Part shown: one piece after another, positions 7,236 through 13,793 of the stretch | How positions within the stretch are numbered: the first letter of the stretch is position 1 | Layout of the letters: each line of letters starts with the position of its first letter | Assembly (NCBI GenBank): GCA_026770585.1 | Contig: MU646729.1 | Span: forward strand, 187,692 to 202,061 | DNA length: 14,370 nt | Source: Baffinella frigidus | Lineage: Eukaryota > Cryptophyceae > Cryptomonadales > Baffinellaceae | Direction: 5' to 3' | Translations under genes and position numbers: made by a program | The notes under the pieces: generated by a model | What the model was told of the DNA's origin: nothing | Database searches by the model: none | What the model saw: the letters and a program-made list of their open reading frames with translations, nothing else

Positions 7236-7371
7236 CCCAGTGCAGTGCAGCTTAGTTCCCCCCACAGAGAGGCGCCCGGATCCTGCTTTGGAAGAGACAA
7301 GCCTAAAAGGAGTAGACAGAGCTAGACCGTTCGCGGCCATTGAAATGGGGCGGGCTCGTCTGAAGGCGCAT

Positions 7372-7520
7372 TTATCTCAGAAAAGGGATTCTAAAATCCG
7401 TTTTCTTAAGTCATTTCCCCTTCAAATCTGTAACTTATGCGAAGGGAAAAGAATAAGTTGACGAATTTGTGCAGGAATTGACTTAAGAAAACGGATTTTA
7501 GAATCCCTTTTCTGAGATAA
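7372..7520. repeat. Perfect 42-bp inverted repeat H
   Basis: Positions 7372-7413 (TTATCTCAGAAAAGGGATTC… ending TTCTTAAGTCA) are exactly complementary to 7479-7520. The 65-nt spacer has its own short stem (CCCCTTC against GAAGGGAAAA) and a lone GTTGACGAATTTGT core (about 7456-7469) of the window-wide GTTGACG family. Confidence 0.92.
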
Positions 7521-7523
7521 GCA

Positions 7524-7805
7524 TGGACTTTCGGATCACACATCTCGAGGCTTGAGAGTACCACACAGAGGGCTACGAAGGGATTTTCAAGCATTTCGAG
7601 GCTTGAGAGTCCACTGAGCAGCGAGCGTAGACCATTTCACCTTGAATTCAAGGTGAAATTCGGGCTAGGTTCAGGGGCAACGGATAAGATTCTGGTGAAA
7701 ATTGTTTAGGTGGACTGTATCCGTGCAGCCCCCGGCAGCTGCTAAGTGGAATAACGGAGCAGAAGAGGAAGAAGAAGTTGACCCCTGTCTGGGGTCAACC
7801 TTTCC
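7524..7805. repeat. TCTCGAGGCTTGAGAG repeats and perfect palindrome
   Basis: GGATCACACATCTCGAGGCT followed by TGAGAG at 7534-7559 recurs at 8069-8094, and a shorter copy is at about 7594. Positions 7634-7659 form a perfect 26-bp palindrome (arm ATTTCACCTTGAA). Positions 7777-7799 form a 9-bp stem GTTGACCCC with loop TGTCT. AATAACGGAGCAGAAGAGGA (7749) resembles the sequence before 8103. No gene is seen. Confidence 0.7.
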
Positions 7806-7915
7806 GTTGCCTTATCCGTAGGAACCCCCCTATGCCCCTACGGGTTGCCTACTGTAGGGTCGTATGTCTTGTCGCTTAAGGGTTATTCGAAACCCCTTCG
7901 AAGTCCGCTGTGTGG

Positions 7916-8034
7916 CAAGGTGTGAGGTGCAAGGCGTGAGGTGCAAAGCGTGAGGTGCAAAGCGTGAAGTGCAAAGCGTGAGGTGAAAGGTGTGAGGTGC
8001 AACGCGTGAGGTCATGTGCAAAGCTTGAGGTTGA
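7916..8034 (+). repeat. 14-bp minisatellite
   Basis: Seven or so imperfect units of GTGAGGTGCAAAGC in tandem, including GTGAAGTGCAAAGC and GTGAGGTGAAAGGT variants, decaying into GGTTGAGGGTGCAGGGTGTG. Confidence 0.88.
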
Positions 8035-8102
8035 GGGTGCAGGGTGTGTGGTGAGGCGCATAGACTTTTGGATCACTCATCTCGAGGCTTGAGAGAAATA
8101 AC

Positions 8103-8404
8103 GGAGGAGAGGAGGAAGAAGAACACCTTTCGCGGCTTGACGATAGGATCCCCTCTGCAAGCTTGACGATAGGGCCCCCTATCGTCAAGCCGAAAATGCT
8201 CAACATCCCCGCCGGCAGGCTCGTGAGCGCCCGCGTGACCGGTCACGCGGACGCCGAAGCCAACTGTCCGAGGTGACTGCCTTGCGTGTGCCGAGTTGGT
8301 GATACCGCAGGAGAGGAGGAAGAAGAACACCTTTCGCGGCTTGACGATAGGATCCCCTCAGCAAGCTTGACGATAGGGCCCCCTATCGTCAAGTCGGAAA
8401 TGCC
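8103..8404 (+). repeat. Duplicated ~95-bp block with strong hairpin
   Basis: GGAGAGGAGGAAGAAGAACA followed by CCTTTCGCGGCTTGACGATA occurs at about 8103-8200 and 8309-8404, nearly identical. Each ends in a hairpin with a 14-bp perfect stem (GCTTGACGATAGGG) and a 2-nt centre: 8161-8190 and 8365-8394. The second has one end mismatch. Confidence 0.9.
8231..8250. repeat. Perfect 20-bp palindrome
   Basis: CCGCGTGACCGGTCACGCGG is fully self-complementary. It sits in a GC-rich unique stretch between the two duplicated blocks. It could be a dimeric protein-binding site, but there is no gene nearby to support that. Confidence 0.85.
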
Positions 8405-8456
8405 TACAAATAATTGACTATTATTTTCTCTTGAAATCGGCAAAGGTTGCCGGAAA

Positions 8457-8688
8457 TGCCCACAAATAATTAACTTTGACCCTGCCGGTAACCGCAGGAT
8501 ATGCTTTCCGGTTGCCTGGATAAGACAACTACCCCTCCCCCGTAGTTAGCCTCATGAGAGAGAGCTAGACCTAATCCGGGGACATGTTTAATTCAAAAGA
8601 AGATGGATCCCTATGTGTTCATAGGAGTTGGAAGAAGATCAATTAGGGCCCTAAGTAAATTTAATTAGGGCAGAATCCGGTTTGGTAG
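8457..8688 (-). repeat. Right copy of ~230-bp long inverted repeat
   Basis: The reverse complement of 5011-5240. Landmarks in this orientation are AACCGCAGGATATGCTTTCC, CTACCCCTCCCCCGTAGTTA and CTAAGTAAATTTAATTAGGG. A 20-bp piece near its inner end (GGAAATGCCCACAAATAATT) is repeated at about 8396. Confidence 0.85.
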
Positions 8689-8725
8689 TCCATTTTCTTT
8701 TGAATTGAACATGTTCCCAGATGAG
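8571..8725. repeat. 36-bp inverted repeat across the long-repeat boundary
   Basis: Positions 8571-8606 (GACATGTTTAATTCAAAAGA…) pair with 8690-8725 (CATTTTCTTTTGAATTGAAC…). The right arm lies outside the 230-bp repeat. It is absent next to the other copy at 5011, where a GACCTTTCGCG-like sequence instead follows within a few bases. Confidence 0.75.
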
Positions 8726-9113
8726 ACCTTTCGCGGCGTCCTCAGCCAGCTGGACGATAGGGGGGGTATTCAAAAGTCATTTTTCGAGGGGAAACGGTAT
8801 TCGAAAGTTAATTTTTACCAGAAAACGGCTCCAAGAACGCGCCAATGGCTCCAAGAACGAGCCTGGAATACCCTACCCAAGAGCCTGGCGTGGTGAGACA
8901 GAGCTAGACCTTTCGCGGCGTCCTCTGCCAGCTTGACGATAGGGGGGGTATTCAAAAGTCATTATTCGAGGGAAAACGGTATTCGAAAGTCATTTTTTAC
9001 CAGAAAACGGCTCCAAGAACGCGCCTGGAATACCCTACCCAAGAGCCTGGCGTGGTGAGACAGAGCTACACCTTTCGCGGCGTCCTCTGCCAGCTTGACG
9101 ATAGGGGACGCCG
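8726..9113 (+). repeat. 182/162-bp tandem repeat
   Basis: Units begin ACCTTTCGCGGCGTCCTC at 8726, 8908 and 9070 (the last partial). Each contains GGGGGGTATTCAAAAGTCAT, GAAAACGGCTCCAAGAACGC and GAGCCTGGCGTGGTGAGACA. Unit 1 is 20 bp longer because GGCTCCAAGAACG is internally duplicated. The third unit ends in a GGCGTCC/GGACGCC hairpin. AGACAGAGCTAGACC also precedes a related site at about 7314. Confidence 0.92.
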
Positions 9114-9128
9114 CTGAGCTTTCTGCCA

Positions 9129-9309
9129 GAGGGTTGAGGGTTTAGGGTGTGGGGATTAGGGTTTACGGTTTGGGGTTTCGGGTTTGGGGTTTGGGGTGTA
9201 GGGTTTAGGGTTTGGGGTTTGGGGTTTCGGGTTTCGGGTTTAGGGTTTGGGGTTTAGGGTTCAGGGTTTAGGGTTCAGGGTTTAGGGTGTAGGGTTTAGG
9301 GTTTAGGTG
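9129..9309 (+). repeat. GGGTTTA/GGGTTTG array
   Basis: Mixed heptamers GGGTTTA, GGGTTTG, GGGTTTC, GGGTTCA and GGGTGTA. It is interstitial, with unrelated sequence on both sides, so it is not a chromosome end. Confidence 0.92.
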
Positions 9310-9768
9310 CGGAGTTGGTGACGTGCTATTGCTTCATTGTTTCTGCTAAGAAAAAAAATGTGAAAACCGCTCCAAACCGCGTCGCTCCGGCCAGGAGTGA
9401 AAAAAACGTTTTTCAAAAACGGTGAAATCCGGATTTCACGATCACGAAAAATGTTCATGAGCGACCTTGAAATTCTCATGGCTTCTTCCCGAGTTGGGAG
9501 CGGTTCTACAGCTGCCAACTCGGGAAGAAACCATTTCTTCCCGATCGACTTTACAAGTGTTTTTATCTGGCTTTTTGCGCCGCAGGCTGCCCGATTTCGG
9601 GCGACATCTTGTACAAGTGCCCAAGAAACGTAAAACCCGCAACCGAAAGTCAATCGGATCGAAGAGAGAATGTTCGGCCGCGGTAAAATGACTTGTAGAG
9701 TCAATCGGGGAAGAAACGAAAGATCCTTCGTGGACTTTGGGTCACGATCACGGTCAAACCTAGCTCTG
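9310..9768. repeat. Hairpin-rich segment
   Basis: The perfect palindrome GTGAAATCCGGATTTCAC is at 9422-9439. A 15-bp perfect stem, TTCTTCCCGAGTTGG at 9483-9497, pairs with 9515-9529. A larger stem, TTCTTCCCGATCGACTTTAC at 9535-9554, pairs with about 9695-9715. Frames of 66-133 codons on both strands overlap these stems and show no recognised domain, so no gene is called. Confidence 0.7.
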
Positions 9769-9870
9769 TCTGAGTGAAGCTGGGCGAGCCATAAGAAAAT
9801 TTTAGAGCAGGATGTCTAGTTCAAAAGTGCATCTAAAATACATTTATGGCGAGCCCAATTTTACTCAGGC
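9769..9870. repeat. Foldback element K
   Basis: CTGAGTGAAGCTGGGCGAGC followed by CATAAGAAAATTTTAGAGCA pairs with the sequence ending at 9870 (TGCATCTAAAATACATTTAT, then GGCGAGCCCAATTTTACTCA). The loop is ~25 nt. No copy exists elsewhere in the window. Confidence 0.85.
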
Positions 9871-9871
9871 G

Positions 9872-10012
9872 TACACGGTGGACTACGGACCTTTCATCGA
9901 AAGTCAACGTGCCTCGAGGAAATTAACTTGAAGGCTTTTCTGGTGCAGATTTAGTCACGTTACCCCCCAGAATCTGGGGTCAACGAAACCCTCGCAGCCC
10001 TCCGTGTGGACT
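9872..10012 (-). repeat. MITE-like element C4
   Basis: An inverted C-family copy: ACACGGTGGACTACGGACCT, AAATTAACTTGAAGGCTTTT and a final CCTCCGTGTGGACTG. The interior has a CCCCAGAATCTGGGG stem near 9965. Confidence 0.8.
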
Positions 10013-10110
10013 GTAGCCACCCAGCACTGTGGCTGGCGAGGGGTTTGGAACGGCGAAAAAACTCTACTGTAGGGCCATGCCTATGTTCCTAAGACCCCTC
10101 CTAGCACACT

Positions 10111-10257
10111 CTCATCCGGACGAGTATTTCTGCGAAATACGATTTCGGGGACCACCGATGCGATTTTGGTGTATATCAAGGCTATATATATTGTGAAGTT
10201 ACTGCTATGAAAGGCCAATATGAACAGCACTTAAGCCTTAAGATACACCAAAATCGT
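10111..10257. repeat. Foldback element L with B2-type outer arm
   Basis: The outer left arm CTCATCCGGACGAGTATTTC, TGCGAAATACGATTTCGGGG and ACCACCGATGCG matches the B2 arms. The inner stem is different: GATTTTGGTGTATATCAAGG (about 10163-10182) pairs with 10235-10255, which contains CTTAAGATACACCAAAATCG. The loop holds TATATATATTG. Confidence 0.82.
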
Positions 10258-10307
10258 TCGGTAGAGAACCTGGGCGTTTGCACGAGGCTGCGAGCTTGTC
10301 GAGAATC

Positions 10308-10563
10308 TGGTTTGGGGTTTGGGGTTTGGGGTTTGGGGTTTAGGGTTTGGGGTTTAGGGTTTGGGGTTTAGGGTTCAGGGTTCAGGGTTTGGGGTTTAGA
10401 GTTTGGTGCTTGGGGTTTGGGGTTCAGGGTCTAGGATTGAGGGTTTAGGGTCTAGGTTTACGGTTCAGGGCTTAGGGTTTAGGGTTGAGGGGTACGGGTT
10501 TAGGGTTTAGGGCTTAGAGTTTAGGGTTTAAGGTTTGGGGTTTAGGGTTTAGGGTTTAGGGTT
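10308..10563 (+). repeat. GGGTTTG/GGGTTTA array
   Basis: About 35 degenerate heptamers, mostly GGGTTTG at the left and GGGTTTA at the right, with GGGTTCA and GGTCTAG variants. It is interstitial. Confidence 0.92.
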
Positions 10564-10639
10564 ACCGCGGGATCGAACCCTGTAGCTTTAGCGTCCGGAT
10601 CCTTCTGTGGAAACGAAAAAACGTATCAGTTTCTGGACG

Positions 10640-10818
10640 TGTAGAGCCAATCTGGTAGGACTTGGCCAGGGCGAACTTCCAAGTTGCGAACTTACAAGTT
10701 CCATTTGTACCAGGTAATTTCGATTCGGTGCGCTTTTTCGCGTTAAAAACCTTTTTGAAGTTGGAATCGTGGTAAGTTGGAAGTTCGCGCTGGCCAAGTC
10801 CTACCAGATTGGCTCTAC
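10640..10818. repeat. Foldback element M
   Basis: Positions 10640-10681 (TAGAGCCAATCTGGTAGGAC then TTGGCCAGGGCGAACTTCC) pair with 10778-10818 with one mismatch over ~39 bp. The internal part has GAACTT and AAGTTC echoes. Open frames here are by-products of the inverted arms. Confidence 0.9.
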
Positions 10819-10852
10819 TATCTGTGTGTAGTGTGTGTGAGAGAGAACTCCA

Positions 10853-11002
10853 CATCTCTCAGGAGAACGGTTTTAATTTAAAACTTTTGGATTCAATGAA
10901 AATTACTACACGACTGCTTTAATATTACTAGTGAAACTCATTCTGTGTAGTAAATTTCATTGCCAGAAATCTTTAAATTAAAACCGTTTTCCTATGAGAT
11001 CC
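10853..11002. repeat. Foldback element B5
   Basis: The arms ATCTCTCAGGAGAACGGTTT then TAATTTAAAACTTTTGGATT, with core AATGAAAATTACTACACG, pair with 10952-11002, ending AAAACCGTTTTCCTATGAGA. It is the best match to B3 and B4 in its terminal ATCTCATAGG motif. Confidence 0.88.
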
Positions 11003-11082
11003 TAGTAGCCCAAACACCCCCGCAGGGGGTCTTAGTACGTGGTCATGCCGGTCTTGTAATCAATAAACTCCCCCTCTCTCCA

Positions 11083-11210
11083 TCTGTCTCAGTCTAGTTG
11101 GGCTCACCAATGTGGTGAGCCCGGGCTCTTCCCCGCTCCAAAGTTGACGGATTTGTACCACACACCCAGCGTGTCAACGTGAGAATAGTCTGCCAACCCG
11201 AGTGAGGCAG
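11083..11210 (+). repeat. Left terminal inverted repeat
   Basis: It begins TCTGTCTCAGTCTAGTTGGG. It contains the 9-bp stem hairpin GGGCTCACC-AATGT-GGTGAGCCC, then the core CCAAAGTTGACGGATTTGT and the tail GAGAATAGTCTGCCAACCCG, and ends AGTGAGGCAG. Confidence 0.9.
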
Positions 11211-11408
11211 GAGAGAGGGAGACTTGACCGGAGCTGCGCCAGCCGTTCCGACATGCTTGACCCGCCCGCCAGACGCAAGCGCCGCCGCCCGCGCGATAGC
11301 CGCCGAGTCGACGGTCCCGTCCGCCGTCAGCGGCGTCTCAGGGGGGAAGGTGCCGGGCGGGGGCGCGGCAGGCGCGGCCGGGTGCACCAGGCAGGCAAGC
11401 AAGAGCAT
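11211..11408 (-). pseudogene. Captured 5' gene fragment, DHDPS/NAL-like N-terminus (tentative)
   Basis: On the minus strand, an ATG at 11408 opens a 66-codon stretch with strongly G/C-ending codons. The product starts with a signal- or transit-type sequence (MLLLACLVHPAAPAAPPPG). It continues with TPLTADGTVD and a segment reading HVGTAGAAPV. The order G-x-x-P…TP…DG.VD…A…(V)GT.G resembles the N-terminus of the dihydrodipicolinate synthase/N-acetylneuraminate lyase aldolase superfamily, where TP and GTTGE contribute to the active site. That family is about 290 residues long, so only the first strand-helix-strand would be here. The frame runs into the left inverted repeat and loses protein character. 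The frame also stays open upstream to 11555. The homology is my reading of a pattern, not a search result. A generic Ala/Pro-rich secreted protein is the alternative. Confidence 0.4.
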
Positions 11409-12012
11409 CGCTCCGGCGGCTCCCACACCTCGTCGCCGGCTGCCTCGTCCACGCCCACCAATCACCGGAAGGCTGCGACCTGGCTGGGATGCTGTCCCGC
11501 TCCTGCTGCTGGCGCCCTCGCCAGGAGGGGCGCTACGGAGCCCTCGCGTGGGCATCGCGCCTTCTCCCGGAATCCCGGATCCCGGGCGGATCCAGGCTAG
11601 TTCTGTGGGGGACTCCCGACGAGCCTCCCTCGAGAATGTAACTCCGGGCGGACCAGGATCTGGCGATGTGAGAGGGGCCGAGCGATAGTCTCAACGGGGA
11701 AGGCGGAGAACGCCAACTCCTCCAGAACTCAGAACTCTCGTTTGCGGCTCGAGTTTTACATGTTTTATTACAATAATAAAAATCCAGTTTTAAAGCAAAG
11801 CCTACGAAGTGGACCAAATCGATATTTCAGTGTGTATCTTTTCTCGGGCAGCCGGTCTAAAAAGACCGCATATTGTAGGGAAAAGTTCAAACTGCATCCT
11901 CAATTGAAACCATTCTGAAAGACCCCCAGGGCTGGAGGCTTCCAAACCTATCATCCTCTGTGTCGCTGCGTTCCTCTGCACTGCCGTTCCACGATCTGGT
12001 TGCCGTTCAACG

Positions 12013-12420
12013 ATGGCGCCAGTGGATATGCCGGGCGGGCAAGAGCTCTTCTCCCCCTTCTATCCTCCAGAGGGCGCTCCTACGGAGCATGACGCCCAGC
12101 CCGATGGCGTCGGGCGAGGGCCGAATTCCCTCCTGAGGCACGACCCTCTCGCTTCTGTGCACCACGACCCGCTCGACGCATACCCGGTCGAGAGCGAGGC
12201 CCACCACAGCCCACCGTCAGACGTCGGGCACGGGGCGAACCACCTCCTCAAGCATGAGGAGCGCGTCGAGAGGAGCGTCCCGCTGGACGTCCCCCCCCCG
12301 CAGCACGCGTCCGTGGAGCGCCAGCTGCCTCCGCGCAGCGACGCGGGGATTGACCTGCGGCTGTCGGATGCGTCAGTGCCCGGCGACCCGGTCAGCCCTA
12401 TCCCCGAACCCCAAGGCTAG
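12013..12420 (+). CDS. Hydrophilic 135-residue ORF inside the element
   Basis: The start AACGATGG has A at -3 and G at +4, a strong eukaryotic context. The frame is also open upstream to about 11908, so this could be a downstream exon. Codons end mostly in G or C, unlike the surrounding repeats. The product is acidic and rich in His, Pro, Asp and Ser (for example LLRHDPLASVHHDPLDAYPV). It has no membrane segment and no recognised domain. A loose internal echo links NSLLRHD with NHLLKHE. The stop codon at 12418-12420 lies directly before the right inverted repeat (12423). It is probably a captured exon or a low-complexity protein of unknown role, and expression is unproven. Confidence 0.4.
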   Translation: MAPVDMPGGQELFSPFYPPEGAPTEHDAQPDGVGRGPNSLLRHDPLASVHHDPLDAYPVESEAHHSPPSDVGHGANHLLKHEERVERSVPLDVPPPQHASVERQLPPRSDAGIDLRLSDASVPGDPVSPIPEPQG

Positions 12421-12422
12421 CT

Positions 12423-12544
12423 CTGCCTCACTCGGGTATTGACCGACCATTCTCGAGTTTACATGCTGGGTTTGCAGTAAAAAATCGTCAACTTTGGAAC
12501 GGAAAAGAGCCCGACATTTGTGAGCCCAACTAGACTGAGACAGA
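12423..12544 (-). repeat. Right terminal inverted repeat
   Basis: The reverse complement of the left repeat: CTGCCTCACTCGGGTATTGA at the inner end, the degenerate core AAATCGTCAACTTTGGAACG, and the outer end AACTAGACTGAGACAGA. It is more diverged than the left copy, and its GGGCTCACC hairpin is partly deleted. Confidence 0.88.
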
Positions 12545-12634
12545 GTTAGCACCAGGCCTCCGAAGTGGACTTACCGAGTTCGTTTCTAAAGGTCCATTCG
12601 TATGAGAAAGTTGCCGGATCAGGGCAACTCCCTG
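12545..12634. other. Unassigned spacer
   Basis: A short unique stretch with a small TTGCC/GGCAA stem near 12611-12627. No gene is seen. Confidence 0.5.
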
Positions 12635-12773
12635 GTACTTATCCGGGAACAAGTATTTTTCTTTTAAAAGCTGGCAATGAAAATTACTACACAACTGGTC
12701 ACGTCCGAAGCAATTGTGTGGTAATTTTCTTGCGGATTTTTTAAAAGAAAAATACTTGTTCCCGGATAAGTAC
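12635..12773. repeat. Foldback element B6, perfect 35-bp arms
   Basis: Positions 12635-12669 (GTACTTATCCGGGAACAAGT…CTTTTAAAA) are exactly complementary to 12739-12773. Inside lies the family-B core GGCAATGAAAATTACTACAC against GTGTGGTAATTTTCTTGC. The loop TGGTCACGTCCG matches B2. The outer arm sequence is not found in other B copies. Confidence 0.92.
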
Positions 12774-13006
12774 AAATCGGGCGACATTTCCTCTGGCTGA
12801 ACCGACGACCCGGTCCGGCATAGGAAACTTTAAATCCCCCTGGTTCAGTCGTATCCCCTAACCGCTGTCGACTGAGGAGGGAACACCTGGGGTTTTAACG
12901 ACTTGCACCTGAAATCGAAGGCCGGATTCCGGCCCTGACTCGGAATCCGGCCCTGACTGTCTTGCATGTGCCGAGTTCGCTCGAGCGCGGCCCTAGCCCC
13001 TAACGC
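12774..13006. other. Noncoding spacer with 18-bp duplication
   Basis: GGATTCCGGCCCTGACTC (12924-12941) is followed directly by GGAATCCGGCCCTGACTG (12942-12959). TGTCTTGCATGTGCCGAGTT next to it resembles TGCCTTGCGTGTGCCGAGTT at 8278. No gene is seen. An in-frame stop precedes the ATG at 13007. Confidence 0.6.
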
Positions 13007-13741
13007 ATGAGGCAGGTCGGGCGGGATGAGGAGGAGGTGAAATACAACGATCTGGGTCAACCCAATCTGGTTCACTTCGGGTGCCTGGTGGTAGTCCCTG
13101 AAGCCTGCCCCGCGAAGCAGGTGAAGCGGGATGAGGAGATGCGAAGGCGGCTGGATCAGCAGCAGCAGGTGCTTCCTCTCCCTGGAGAGAGAGCGCGGGA
13201 GGGAGGGAGAGAGGGAGGGAGGGAGAGAGAGAGGGAGGGAGAGAGAGAGAGAGGCGAGAGGGAGAGGCTCACAACCTGGAGGTGGAATTCGGGGGTGGGG
13301 GGGGGGTTGATTGATTGATTACCCACCACACAAATCGCTGGTCCAGGCACTTGGTGATAAAGGTCTCTATCGAGGACTAAAGGGGGGGAGATATAGTCAA
13401 TTGATTGGTTGGTTGATTGTTTGATTGAGGGTGAGGGAGAGAGCGAGCGAGGGAGAGGGAGGGAGGGAGGAGGGAGAGAGAGCGAGAGAGAGAGAGAGGG
13501 TGTGCGCGAGACAGGGTACACCATCTCTCTCTCTCTCGCTCTCTCTCTCTCGTTCCATCCCGCCCTCTCCCTCACTCTTTCTCTCTCACACACACACATA
13601 CACAAACACACACCCTCTCGCACACACCCTCTCTCTCCCCCTCTCTCTCTCGCCCTCTCTCTCTCGCCCTCTCACCCTCTCACGCACACCCTCTCTCGCG
13701 CAGGTGATAGCGATGCAGGGGCGCAAGGTGGCGGACATTGA

Positions 13742-13793
<52 letters not shown>

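Larger units (their letters stand above)
11083..12544. mobile_element. Pack-type element with ~125-bp terminal inverted repeats
   Basis: Two inverted GTTGACG-family copies bound 1.2 kb of DNA. Much of it is more GC-rich than the surroundings and holds two coding-like fragments pointing outward. No transposase, reverse transcriptase or integrase is visible, so the element would be non-autonomous. The design resembles Pack-MULE-like elements that capture host gene pieces. The nine bases on the two sides do not match, so no target-site duplication is seen. Two independent repeats flanking unrelated DNA remain an alternative. The middle part, about 11690-11960, is AT-richer and has no recognisable content. 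Confidence 0.65.

Noticed and set aside
7063-7461. 132-codon plus-strand frame
   Set aside because: It runs through hairpins F, G and the left arm of H. The opposite strand is equally open, and no protein motif is recognised.
9303-9704. 133-codon minus-strand frame
   Set aside because: It overlaps palindromes and inverted stems with several competing frames. No domain, no codon bias.
10175-10195. TATA box at TATATATATTG
   Set aside because: It lies in the loop of hairpin L and no gene follows within a sensible distance.
9129-10563. True chromosome end
   Set aside because: Heptamers are degenerate, flanked by unrelated sequence on both sides, and present in both polarities across the window.
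10563-10585. tRNA-like T-arm on the minus strand (GGGTTCGATCCC)
   Set aside because: It matches a B-box, but no acceptor stem, D arm or anticodon arm could be folded at the right distance.
11224-11688. 154-codon plus-strand frame opposite the captured fragment
   Set aside because: GC-rich DNA leaves several frames open. The minus frame has the better G/C-ending codon pattern and a recognisable leader, so the plus frame was judged a shadow.
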